Source: Candidatus Aminicenantota bacterium
GTDB lineage: Bacteria > Acidobacteriota > Aminicenantia > Aminicenantales > Aminicenantaceae
DNA: 7,948 bases
Reading direction: 5' to 3'
Assembly (NCBI GenBank): GCA_030620655.1
Contig: JAUXEH010000120.1
Span: forward strand, 1 to 7,948
The notes under the pieces are model-generated. The model did no database searches. It was given only the letters and a program-made list of their open reading frames with translations, and was not told the origin of the DNA. Both the position numbers and the translations under genes were made by a program. Position 1 is the first letter of the stretch, and each line of letters opens with the position of its first letter. Shown in pieces: positions 1 through 6,175 of the stretch.

Positions 1-92
1 CCGGTCCCGGATACTATCTCGGATAGGCGATTGTAGAGGGCCCTGGGAATTTTTATGGTAACCTTGGTGTCCTGTGTCTGGCTAGCACTCAT
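1..92 (-). CDS. Ribbon-helix-helix (CopG/Arc-like) DNA-binding protein, N-terminal fragment
   Basis: Reading the minus strand from ATG at 92-90 gives 30 codons before the window ends; the frame stays open. After a short polar tail (MSASQTQDTK) comes VTIKIPRALYNRLSEIV, then SGTG. An alternating hydrophobic strand followed by a helix beginning at PRALY is the typical start of a ribbon-helix-helix domain, in which the paired strands of a dimer read the DNA major groove. The start is well supported: AGGAG (99-103) lies 6 nt upstream, and a good promoter lies further up (115-142). The gene follows the anti-sigma-like gene on the same strand but has its own promoter. The perfect inverted repeat over its transcription start suggests it represses itself. 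The rest of the protein, including the second helix, is outside the window, so the family call rests on a short segment. An antitoxin or a stand-alone regulator are both possible. Confidence 0.65.
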   Translation of the reverse strand, partial: MSASQTQDTKVTIKIPRALYNRLSEIVSGT

Positions 93-116
93 ATAACACT
101 CCTATAAGAGTGTTAT
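93..116. promoter_or_regulatory. Perfect inverted repeat, candidate operator of the RHH gene
   Basis: ATAACACTC (93-101) and GAGTGTTAT (108-116) are exact reverse complements separated by CTATAA. The repeat ends one base before the ATG of the RHH gene and overlaps the last two bases of its predicted -10 box. It therefore covers the predicted transcription start (about 107-109) and the Shine-Dalgarno AGGAG. Because transcription would start inside the repeat, the full hairpin would not be present in the mRNA, which favours a DNA operator over an RNA switch. Small RHH proteins commonly repress their own promoters through symmetric sites. The assignment to this protein is inference. Confidence 0.55.
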
Positions 117-142
117 TCTAAGCTTCCTTTGGAAAATGTCAA
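115..142 (-). promoter_or_regulatory. Sigma-70-type promoter for the RHH gene
   Basis: On the minus strand, TTGACA (142-137, perfect -35) is followed after 16 bp by TAGAAT (120-115, five of six bases of the -10 consensus). The predicted start at about 107-109 leaves a leader of about 15-17 nt containing AGGAG six bases before the ATG. This is the strongest promoter match seen in the window. Confidence 0.6.
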
Positions 143-180
143 GAAAATTAAGGAAGCAAATCCAATTAGGGAATGCTTCC
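122..180. repeat. Three copies of a GGAAGC/GCTTCC element in alternating orientation
   Basis: Plus-strand copies are GCTTCCTT (122-129), AAGGAAGCA (150-158) and TGCTTCC (174-180). The middle copy can pair with the left one (8 bp, 20-nt gap) or with the right one (7 bp, 15-nt gap), but not with both. The left pair flanks the -35 box at 137-142, and the left copy sits inside the -35/-10 spacer. Read as minus-strand RNA after the anti-sigma-like stop codon at 197, the right pair forms a hairpin followed by TTAATTTTCTT, a weak terminator-like tail. It could be regulator half-sites, a leaky terminator, or both. The sequence alone does not decide. Confidence 0.4.
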
Positions 181-196
181 GTGAATTAAAAGAAGA

Positions 197-607
197 TCAG
201 GGAGTGACGGTCTTGTAGATCGTGAGGATGTTCTGCTCATTTTCTCGACTGTATTTGAAACCGTCCATCAGCTTCCGGGCCAGGAAAACCCCCAAGCCGC
301 CTTTTTTCCCGTTTTTCATGATATCATCGATGTCCGGCGTTTTTATGTGCCGGGGATCGAATGGGATGCCGTTGTCCCGGATCTCGAGATAGACGCGGTC
401 CTCGTCCTGCCAGGTTTTGAGGAATATCTCGCCGATCTTGTCATCGGGGTAGGCGTAACGGATGATGTTGATGCAGATCTCCAGCAGCGAAAGCTCGATG
501 ATGTAGTAATCCTCTTCGGACAGATGCGGGATCTGCAGGCTGCGCTTGAGAAATGCCCGGATCTTGTTGAGCTCGGAAAGGTCGCTGTGGACGGATAGAG
601 TATTCAT
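197..607 (-). CDS. RsbW/SpoIIAB-like anti-sigma factor, serine/threonine kinase-type ATPase domain
   Basis: A single-domain GHKL (HATPase_c_2) protein of the kind that binds a sigma factor or phosphorylates a STAS-domain anti-sigma-factor antagonist. From the ATG at 607 it is 136 aa. The N box has Glu43 and Asn47 in ELSLLEICIN, which places Mg-ATP. The G1 box is DNGIPFDP (78-85). The glycine-rich G2/ATP lid is GKKGGLGVFLARKLMD (100-115). These cover the whole domain, so the protein looks intact. An in-frame TTG at 655 would add 16 residues, but neither start has a good Shine-Dalgarno. I prefer 607 because ATG is the commoner start and the family's first strand (NTLSVHSDLSELNKIRAFL) begins right there. 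No sigma factor, STAS antagonist or PP2C/SpoIIE phosphatase is encoded nearby, so its target is unknown. It is divergent from metK and upstream of the RHH gene. Confidence 0.85.
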   Translation of the reverse strand: MNTLSVHSDLSELNKIRAFLKRSLQIPHLSEEDYYIIELSLLEICINIIRYAYPDDKIGEIFLKTWQDEDRVYLEIRDNGIPFDPRHIKTPDIDDIMKNGKKGGLGVFLARKLMDGFKYSRENEQNILTIYKTVTP

Positions 608-671
608 GTGTATCGGGCTTCTTGATTTTGTATCATGAATGGTATTTCCATTCAACTGAATTTATGGGCTG

Positions 672-700
672 TTGCAAATCATCGGCAGATGTGCTAATTT
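672..700 (+). promoter_or_regulatory. metK: Candidate metK promoter
   Basis: TTGCAA (672-677, four of six) lies 17 bp before TAATTT (695-700). The latter is a poor -10 hexamer but is preceded by TGC, which fits an extended -10 (TGn). TATATT at 708-713 is a better -10 hexamer, but no -35 box sits at the right distance. I see no S-box or other SAM/SAH riboswitch fold in the short leader; there is too little space for one. Confidence 0.3.
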
Positions 701-705
701 TGCAG

Positions 706-732
706 TTTATATTTTGAAGGAAGAATCGTCAA
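706..732 (-). promoter_or_regulatory. Candidate promoter for the anti-sigma-like gene
   Basis: On the minus strand, TTGACG (732-727, five of six) is followed by TATAAA (711-706, five of six). The spacer is 15 bp, shorter than ideal. The predicted start near 698-700 would serve either proposed start codon (607 or 655). The -35 box overlaps the Shine-Dalgarno of the divergent metK gene. Confidence 0.4.
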
Positions 733-744
733 GGAGCTTGATTT

Positions 745-1911
745 ATGAGTAAAGATGGAAAGCATCTCTTCACGTCCGAATCCGTGACTGAGGGACATCC
801 CGATAAAGTATGCGACCAGATCTCCGACGCCATCCTGGATGATCTGCTGGCGCAGGACCCAAAGAGCCGCGTAGCCTGTGAAACGCTGACGACGACCGGC
901 CTGGTCCTCATCGCCGGTGAGATCTCGAGCCAGGGATACACGGATCTGCAGAAGGTGGTGAGGGGGACCGTAAAGGAGATCGGATACGTCAAGGCCGCCT
1001 ATGGCTTTGATTATGAGACCTGCAGTGTGCTGGCATCAATCCACAACCAGTCCTCTGACATCTCCATGGGCGTGGACGAATTGGAAGAACGCGAACAGGG
1101 TGCCGGCGATCAGGGACTGATGTTCGGATTCGCCTGCATCGAGACCGAAGAGCTCATGCCCTTGCCCATCATGCTGGCGCACAAGCTGTCACGGCGGCTC
1201 AGCACTGTCCGGAGAGAGGGCATCCTGGACTTCCTGCGTCCGGACGGCAAGTCTCAGGTCACGGTGGAGTATGAAGGCCATGTCCCCAAACGGGTGGATG
1301 CCGTCGTCATCGCGGCGCAGCACAACCCGGAAGTCGATATGGATGACCTGCGTGCGGATATCCGGGAGGCGGTCATTGGTAACGTCATTCCTCCGGATAT
1401 GCTGGATGACAACACCAGCATCTTCATCAACCGCACCGGGCGTTTCGTACTGGGCGGCCCCTTCGCGGACACCGGCGTTACGGGCCGCAAGATCATCGTC
1501 GACACCTACGGGGGAGTGGGAAGCCATGGCGGTGGATGTTTTTCCGGTAAGGACCCGTCCAAGGTCGACCGTTCCGGCTCCTACATGGCCCGCTACATCG
1601 CCAAGAACCTGGTCGCGGCCGGAGTCGCCGACCGGATAGAAGTCCAGGTCGCATATGCCATCGGTGTGGCCGATCCTGTTTCCATCATGGTGGATTCCTA
1701 CGGCACCGCCAGGGTCTCAGAGGATAAGATCAAAGACCTAATCCGCGGGCATTTCGGCCTCAAACCCAAACAGATGATCTCGGAACTGGATCTTCTGCGT
1801 CCGATCTACAGGAAAACCGCGGCCTTCGGGCATTTCGGACGCACGGAAGAGGAATTCACCTGGGAATGGACCGACAAGGCTGAAGCCATCCGGCGAGATG
1901 CCGGGCTTTGA
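745..1911 (+). CDS. metK: S-adenosylmethionine synthetase (methionine adenosyltransferase)
   Basis: Cytoplasmic enzyme making S-adenosylmethionine from methionine and ATP with release of phosphate and pyrophosphate. The 388 aa match the usual bacterial length (E. coli about 384). All three domains are present. The N-terminal motif SESVTEGHPDKVCDQISDA (11-29) carries the catalytic His18 region. The signature GAGDQGLMFG is at 119-128. The phosphate-binding loop GGGCFSGKDPSKVDRS is at 262-277. The C-terminal PIYRKTAAFGHFGR is at 353-366. The loop has Cys265 where Ala is common (GGGAFSGKD), a mild variation. The start is fixed by AAGGAG (731-736) 8 nt before the ATG. The gene stands alone on the plus strand, diverging from the anti-sigma-like gene and converging on the TPR gene, so it is probably monocistronic. 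Its product is the cofactor that RimO, encoded at the other end of the window, consumes. Stop is TGA. Confidence 0.98.
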   Translation: MSKDGKHLFTSESVTEGHPDKVCDQISDAILDDLLAQDPKSRVACETLTTTGLVLIAGEISSQGYTDLQKVVRGTVKEIGYVKAAYGFDYETCSVLASIHNQSSDISMGVDELEEREQGAGDQGLMFGFACIETEELMPLPIMLAHKLSRRLSTVRREGILDFLRPDGKSQVTVEYEGHVPKRVDAVVIAAQHNPEVDMDDLRADIREAVIGNVIPPDMLDDNTSIFINRTGRFVLGGPFADTGVTGRKIIVDTYGGVGSHGGGCFSGKDPSKVDRSGSYMARYIAKNLVAAGVADRIEVQVAYAIGVADPVSIMVDSYGTARVSEDKIKDLIRGHFGLKPKQMISELDLLRPIYRKTAAFGHFGRTEEEFTWEWTDKAEAIRRDAGL

Positions 1912-1946
1912 CCCGGCCGGGCTTGAGTCGGATCCACCCGCTGGAT
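1900..1946. terminator. Hairpins between convergent metK and TPR genes, weak terminator candidates
   Basis: GCCGGG (1900-1905) pairs with CCCGGC (1912-1917) across CTTTGA, spanning the metK stop. CCCGGCCGGG (1912-1921) is itself a palindrome. ATCCA/TGGAT (1932-1936 and 1942-1946) forms a second small hairpin in the 45-bp gap. None is followed by a convincing T-tract on either strand, so intrinsic termination is doubtful. The position between two gene ends is the main argument. Confidence 0.25.
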
Positions 1947-1956
1947 AGACTTTGAT

Positions 1957-2730
1957 CTACCGGATTTCCCGGTTAATCATCTCCAGATAGCGTTCGATGT
2001 TGGCCCTCATCTCCGGATCGGCAACACGTGACTGCAGGGCGGTGAATATCTCTTTGGCCTTGATATAGTTCTTGTTCTTGAAGAAGGCGCCCGCCAGGTT
2101 GTAGGTCAGGTTGATGTCCTGTGGGAGGAGCCTCAACGCATCCTGATAGCAGACGATCGCGTCCTGAAATCTCTCCGCCCTTTCGTAAATGAGGCCCTTG
2201 AGATTGAGGGCCATGGCCAGGCGGCTGTTTACATTCAAGGCACGGTCGACATATTCCAGGGCCAGCTCATTTTTTTCCTGTATGTAATAGAGCCTGGCGA
2301 GGTTGTACAGAGGAAGCTCCCGGGAGTGGTAGGTTCCGTCGGCCACGGAGGCCTGGAACTGCTCCTCGGCTTCGGACAGCATGTTGAGCTCCTGATAAAC
2401 AGACCCAAGATGATTATGGGCATCCGTCAATGTGGGATTAGCGATCAGGCACTGGTTGAAATATTTTATGGCTTCTTTGAAGTTTCCCTTCATGGTGTGG
2501 GCCAGGCCCATGCCGTCCAGGGCCAGGTCGAAGTTGGGCTGAAGCGTCAGGGCTTTCTCAAGATATTTTATGGCTTCGTCCGGCTGCCCGTTATTCAGAT
2601 AAAAAATACCGGCGTTGTACTGGTATTTGGGATTCTGTTCCCGTTCTTTATCGACTTTTTGTTCCTGGGATGCGCAGAAGCTCAGCGTCAGGCTGAGCAG
2701 CAAAACCGCGGCGGTCCGTGTGTAGTTCAT
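1957..2730 (-). CDS. TPR-repeat envelope protein, PilF/PilW-like putative lipoprotein
   Basis: A 257-aa protein. Residues 1-18 form a signal peptide: Tyr-Thr-Arg, then AAVLLLSLTLSF. Cys19 follows, as in a lipoprotein, but the -1 residue is Phe rather than Gly/Ala/Ser, so the lipobox is imperfect; cleavage after Ser21 by signal peptidase I is an alternative. From about residue 36 to 250 the chain is a run of roughly six tetratricopeptide repeats, recognisable by blocks such as YNAGIFYLNNGQPDEAIKYL and LNLKGLIYERAERFQDAIV. The insert at DGTYHSRELPLYNLARLYY resembles the equivalent stretch of type IV pilus protein PilF/PilW, an outer-membrane lipoprotein that helps assemble the secretin. No other pilus genes are present, so that role is tentative. 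The start overlaps the gpsA stop (ATGA) and has AAGGGG upstream. It is the last gene of the operon; stop is TAG. Confidence 0.8.
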   Translation of the reverse strand: MNYTRTAAVLLLSLTLSFCASQEQKVDKEREQNPKYQYNAGIFYLNNGQPDEAIKYLEKALTLQPNFDLALDGMGLAHTMKGNFKEAIKYFNQCLIANPTLTDAHNHLGSVYQELNMLSEAEEQFQASVADGTYHSRELPLYNLARLYYIQEKNELALEYVDRALNVNSRLAMALNLKGLIYERAERFQDAIVCYQDALRLLPQDINLTYNLAGAFFKNKNYIKAKEIFTALQSRVADPEMRANIERYLEMINREIR

Positions 2731-3746
2731 TGAGCTTCCCCTTCGGATACGAATTCTTTCCTGAGTTTGCGCGACATGAGATCCTGCAGCGCGGTGCGGG
2801 AATCCTTGTCTTGGTAGAGTATCTGATAGACCTGTTCCAGGATCGGCATCTCGACCCTCTCTCTCTGCGCCAATCGATAGGCAGAAAGGGTCGTGCCTAT
2901 TCCCTCCGCCACCATCTGCATGCCTGAAACGATGTCCTCCAATGACTTTCCTTTCCCCAGTTCATAACCCACATACCGATTCCTGCTGAGGCTCCCGGTG
3001 CAGGTCAGAACCAGGTCGCCGATCCCGGCCAGGCCGGCAAAGGTTTCCTGTCTCGCTCCTGATTGTACGCCAAGTCTGGTGACCTCTGCACTTCCGCGGG
3101 TGATCAGAGCAGCCAGGGAATTGGAGCCGAATTCCAACCCGTCAGAGATGCCGGCCGCGATCGCGATCACGTTCTTCAAGGCCCCCGCCAGTTCGACCCC
3201 CACCAGATCGTCGGAAGTATAGACCCGGAAATAGGAGTGGGAGACCAGCTGCTGAACCCCTTTGGCCAGCTCCATGTCCCCGGAGGCCACGACCACGGCC
3301 GTGGGGTGAGACTCCGCGACTTCCCGGGCAAAACTGGGCCCGGAGAGCGCGGCCACCCGAGGCTTGAACCGGGCCGTGAAGACATCTTCCATGAGCTCGC
3401 TCATCCTTTTCAGTGTTTCTTTCTCGATACCCTTGGTGAGGCTGACCAGAGGCGTGCGTGGATCTAGGATCGGAAGCAGGCGCTCATACATGGCACGACA
3501 GTACTCCGAGGGGATGGCTATGAACAGGATGTCCGCCCCGGCCACCGCGTCTTCCAGATCATGGTGGAAGGAGACCGGAGAGGGGAATACCGAGCCGGGC
3601 AGGAATTGCCGGTTTTCCCGATACTTGAGGGCATGTTCATAGACATCCTCTTCCCGAATCCAGAGGCGTGCAGCCAGATTTTTCCTGCCGAGGTGCAGGG
3701 CGAATGCGCTGCCCCAACTACCTCCCCCGATCACGCATATGTTCAT
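2727..3746 (-). CDS. gpsA: NAD(P)H-dependent sn-glycerol-3-phosphate dehydrogenase
   Basis: Reduces dihydroxyacetone phosphate to sn-glycerol-3-phosphate, the backbone for phospholipids. The 339 aa are full length. The N-terminal Rossmann fold opens with MNICVIGGGSWGSAFA, whose GGGSWG (7-12) is the dinucleotide loop (commonly GAGSWG). SLTKGIE (102-108) contains the conserved Lys105. LSGPSFAREVA (134-144) is a family signature. The helical substrate domain has ELAGALKNV (185-193), whose Lys191 is the catalytic lysine. GLAGIGDLVLTC (238-249) and SLSRNRYVG (252-260) complete the active site, with Arg255-Asn256 contacting the cofactor. The ATG overlaps the plsY stop (ATGA) and is preceded by GGAGA 10 nt upstream. 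Lying directly after plsY, it makes the substrate PlsY uses. The gene ends inside the start of the TPR gene. Confidence 0.97.
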   Translation of the reverse strand: MNICVIGGGSWGSAFALHLGRKNLAARLWIREEDVYEHALKYRENRQFLPGSVFPSPVSFHHDLEDAVAGADILFIAIPSEYCRAMYERLLPILDPRTPLVSLTKGIEKETLKRMSELMEDVFTARFKPRVAALSGPSFAREVAESHPTAVVVASGDMELAKGVQQLVSHSYFRVYTSDDLVGVELAGALKNVIAIAAGISDGLEFGSNSLAALITRGSAEVTRLGVQSGARQETFAGLAGIGDLVLTCTGSLSRNRYVGYELGKGKSLEDIVSGMQMVAEGIGTTLSAYRLAQRERVEMPILEQVYQILYQDKDSRTALQDLMSRKLRKEFVSEGEAQ

Positions 3747-4333
3747 GTGTCTTTATCTCCCAGTTTCTTTTCCGTGCCCCTCAGGAGGCGGCCGATATTC
3801 GCCCGGTGCCGGTGTGCGAGCAACACAAATATAGCTGCACCCATGAGGACCAACCCGATTTGCTCATTGAAAAAAAGGATAATGAAGGGAAGACTGAAGA
3901 AGGCGCTCAGCGATCCCAGAGACACAAAGCGTGTGAGGACCACGACGATGACCCATACGGCCATGGCGCACAGCAGTGGCAGGGGTGCGAGTATAGCATA
4001 GGCGCCTACGGTGGTGGCCACCCCTTTGCCGCCCTTGAATCGGATGTAGACGGGAAAACAGTGCCCCAATACCGCCAGGAAGCCCGCGGAGTACGCCACC
4101 CAGGGCTCCGGAAACAGCCTCAAGGCCAGATAGACGGGGATGGCCCCTTTCAGAATATCGCTGAGGGCGACAGGCAGCGCCAGCTTCCAGCCCGCGACCC
4201 GGAGCACGTTGGTCGCGCCGATGTTCGTGCTCCCCAAGCCCCGGATATCCCTTTTTTCTTTGATCCGGTAGAGGATGTAACCTGTGGGCACAGAGCCCAG
4301 AAGATATGCGGCGGCTAGGAAAATAAATTTCAT
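3743..4333 (-). CDS. plsY: Acyl-phosphate:glycerol-3-phosphate acyltransferase
   Basis: Inner-membrane enzyme that moves a fatty acyl group from acyl phosphate to position 1 of glycerol-3-phosphate, the first committed step of phospholipid synthesis in the PlsX/PlsY pathway. The 196 aa form several hydrophobic segments, as in the five-span family. Motif 1 is LLGSVPTGY (11-19) with DIRGLGSTNIGATN (29-42), where Thr36 replaces the Gly common in GSGNIGATN. Motif 2 is FKGGKGVATT (99-108). Motif 3 is HRANIGRLLRGTEKK (176-190), with His176 and Asn179. It overlaps thpR upstream and gpsA downstream, each by ATGA. Its own Shine-Dalgarno is poor, which fits translation coupled to thpR. The partner PlsX, which makes acyl phosphate, is not in the window. 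Confidence 0.97.
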   Translation of the reverse strand: MKFIFLAAAYLLGSVPTGYILYRIKEKRDIRGLGSTNIGATNVLRVAGWKLALPVALSDILKGAIPVYLALRLFPEPWVAYSAGFLAVLGHCFPVYIRFKGGKGVATTVGAYAILAPLPLLCAMAVWVIVVVLTRFVSLGSLSAFFSLPFIILFFNEQIGLVLMGAAIFVLLAHRHRANIGRLLRGTEKKLGDKDT

Positions 4334-4887
4334 GATAGACCCGCTGTGTGGATTCGGGAGTATTCCGCTCCCGTGGGTTTCAATAGACTCTTGAAGAGAA
4401 TGACCGAACCTGCCTGCATGGTCCCGAATGCGGCCCGGTCATTCCGGTGCAGGAAGTCGAGGAGCGCCTCCAGGTTGCGAGGGGCTTTGACCCGCCCCAG
4501 CGTCAGATGGGGATGGAAGCGGCGCCTTTCTCTGGGGAATCCGATGGTTTCCAACCCATCCTCCAGGTCCTTGTACAGGGCTTCCATGGGCTGGCTCCGG
4601 GTGATGCCGGCCCAAATGACCCGGGGTGCCCGTGTGTTGGACGGGAACGTTCCCGTGCCGGAGAATTCCAGGGAAAAGGACGTATGCAACGCCGTGACGT
4701 CATCCAGGATCGACCGGATCGCAGCTACTTTGTCGAAGGGAACCTCTCCCAGAAACTTGAGCGTCAGATGCATGCCTTCCGGCCTGATCCAGCGCACCGG
4801 GGCGTCAAAATGTCTGATCTCCCGGAGGAAGCCAAGGAGAGTGTCCCTTACAGCATCGGAGAGCTCGATGGCGATAAATGTGCGCAT
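4330..4887 (-). CDS. thpR: RNA 2',3'-cyclic phosphodiesterase (2H phosphoesterase, LigT/ThpR)
   Basis: Cytoplasmic member of the 2H phosphoesterase family. The family opens 2',3'-cyclic phosphate ends of RNA and was first described as a 2'-5' RNA ligase. The 185 aa match the family length, and both catalytic HxTx motifs are present: His40-Leu-Thr-Leu in MHLTLKFLGEV and His127-Leu-Thr-Leu in FHPHLTLGRVK. The start MRTFIAIEL is the classical N-terminal strand of the family. It begins 4 nt after the cinA TAA, the only non-overlapping junction of the operon. Purine-rich sequence at the end of cinA (GAAGAAGAGTAAGG) serves as the ribosome-binding region. Its stop overlaps the plsY start. The physiological substrate in bacteria is uncertain. 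Confidence 0.95.
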   Translation of the reverse strand: MRTFIAIELSDAVRDTLLGFLREIRHFDAPVRWIRPEGMHLTLKFLGEVPFDKVAAIRSILDDVTALHTSFSLEFSGTGTFPSNTRAPRVIWAGITRSQPMEALYKDLEDGLETIGFPRERRRFHPHLTLGRVKAPRNLEALLDFLHRNDRAAFGTMQAGSVILFKSLLKPTGAEYSRIHTAGLS

Positions 4888-4891
4888 AACC

Positions 4892-6175
4892 TTACTCTTC
4901 TTCCCTTTGATCTCGCAGGGACCGCAGCAGGCGCCTCCTCAGCATGTCCAGGGCCTTCTGAGTGGAGCGCTGCTTGATGGTTTCACGGTCTCCCAGGAAC
5001 AGGTTCTTTTCGGTCTGCGTGTTTCCCATGCCTGCTAGGGCGATATACACGAGTCCCACCGGTTTTTCTTCGGTCCCGCCCGTCGGCCCCGCGATCCCGG
5101 TGATGCCCAGTCCGAAGGTCGCTCCCGAGTTTGTCCGGATATTTTCGGCCATGGCCGCCGCGACCTGAGGACTCACGGCGCCGTGTTTTTCCAGGAGGGA
5201 GGCGGGGACATCCAAGAGGCGGGTCTTGGCCTGGTTGGAGTAGGACTGCACACCCTCAAGGAAATAGGCTGAGCTTCCCGGCACATTCGTGATGCGGTGG
5301 CTCAGGAGCCCGCCGGTGCAGGATTCTGCGGTGGCCAGGGTGTATTGATTTCCCCGGAGCAGTTTACCTATGACGGCCTCCAGCTCTTCCTCTGCTTGGG
5401 TGAAAATATTCTCACCCAGCCGCTCGGCCATGGCCTCGACCGGGCGGGTCAGCTTTTTTTTGGCAGCCTCTTCACTCAGGCTCGAGAAGGCGGTCAGGTG
5501 GACCTCAATCTGTCCCGGGGAGGCGAGGACCGTCAGGTCGATGTCGGGCCCTATGCCGGGATAAAGGTCGGAGATCAGGTCTTCCGTCTTCGATTCCGTC
5601 AATCCGGCGATCTTCAGAGTCTTCCGAACCTGGAAGCCTTCACGTTTTTCCTGCAGACGGGGAAGGACCAGGGACAGAAACATGGGCTGGATCTCGCGGG
5701 GCGGGCCGGGCAGGAGCACGAATGTCCGTCCTCCGGACTCCAGCCACGAGCCCGGTGCCGTCCCATTGGGGTTTTCCAACGGTACGGAGCCCTCGATGAC
5801 ATAGGCCTGTTTGCGGTTCACCTCCGAGATGGAAATGCCGCGCTTCCTGAAGCGGTCCTGGATCTGTTCCCAGAGTGTTTCCCGAAAAATCAGCCGCTTG
5901 CCCATGGTAGCCGCCAGGGTTTCACGGGTCATGTCATCCTGGGTGGGCCCCAGCCCTCCCATAATCAGGATCAGATCAGATCGCTCCGAGGCGATCCGGA
6001 TGCAGGATGCCAGATCGTCCGGCTTATCTCCCACCACCGTCTTGAAAGAGACCTGCATGCCCAGCCGGTTGAGATGGCGGGTCAGGAAAAGCGAATTGGT
6101 GTCCAGATGGAAAGGTGTGAGCAGCTCGGAGCCTACGGCCAGGACCTCGATCTTTGTGTGCCTGCGCTCCGTCAT
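4892..6175 (-). CDS. cinA: CinA, two-domain NMN amidohydrolase / ADP-ribose pyrophosphatase-like protein
   Basis: A full-length 427-aa CinA with two domains. Residues 1 to about 250 are the COG1058 domain, related to molybdopterin-binding MoCF folds and linked in the family to ADP-ribose hydrolysis. It shows EVLAVGSELL (10-19), GGLGPTQDDMT (73-83), NGTAPG (137-142) and LLPGPPRE (154-161). Residues about 262-420 are the PncC domain, which deamidates nicotinamide mononucleotide to nicotinate mononucleotide in NAD recycling. It shows TAESCTGGLLS (282-292), GVQSYSNQAK (308-317) and GITGIAGPTGGTEEKPVG (357-374). The competence-induced name comes from Gram-positive species and need not apply here. 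The ATG overlaps the pgpA stop and has essentially no Shine-Dalgarno, so coupled translation is likely. An A8 run encoding Lys239-241 lies between the domains (see separate entry). Confidence 0.96.
   Translation of the reverse strand: MTERRHTKIEVLAVGSELLTPFHLDTNSLFLTRHLNRLGMQVSFKTVVGDKPDDLASCIRIASERSDLILIMGGLGPTQDDMTRETLAATMGKRLIFRETLWEQIQDRFRKRGISISEVNRKQAYVIEGSVPLENPNGTAPGSWLESGGRTFVLLPGPPREIQPMFLSLVLPRLQEKREGFQVRKTLKIAGLTESKTEDLISDLYPGIGPDIDLTVLASPGQIEVHLTAFSSLSEEAAKKKLTRPVEAMAERLGENIFTQAEEELEAVIGKLLRGNQYTLATAESCTGGLLSHRITNVPGSSAYFLEGVQSYSNQAKTRLLDVPASLLEKHGAVSPQVAAAMAENIRTNSGATFGLGITGIAGPTGGTEEKPVGLVYIALAGMGNTQTEKNLFLGDRETIKQRSTQKALDMLRRRLLRSLRDQREEE
5412..5461 (-). other. cinA: A8 slippery-type run at the cinA interdomain boundary
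   Basis: The minus strand reads GCC AAA AAA AAG CTG in frame (Lys239-Lys241), so it contains the dnaX-type heptamer A AAA AAG in the slippery phase. A -1 shift there would add 13 codons and stop at TGA 5414-5412, giving about 254 aa: the first domain alone. Loss of one A would stop at once (AGC TGA). Bases ACCC and GCC just downstream can pair with GGC and GGGT about 30 nt later, a possible stimulating stem. Whether slippage occurs cannot be told from sequence. Confidence 0.3.

Noticed and set aside
347..598. Plus-strand open frame opposite the anti-sigma-like gene
   Set aside because: The minus-strand protein carries intact N, G1 and G2 boxes; the plus frame has no ribosome site or motif.
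656..744. SAM or SAH riboswitch upstream of metK
   Set aside because: The interval is under 100 bp, mostly taken by candidate promoters, and shows no multi-helix fold or conserved core that I can recognise.
1900..1946. Strong bidirectional intrinsic terminator between metK and the TPR gene
   Set aside because: Hairpins are present but there is no T-tract after them on either strand, so only a low-confidence entry is given.
3668..4318. Plus-strand open frame (216 codons) opposite plsY
   Set aside because: Antisense to plsY, which has all three family motifs; the product is low-complexity and rich in Gln/His/Asp without a recognisable domain.
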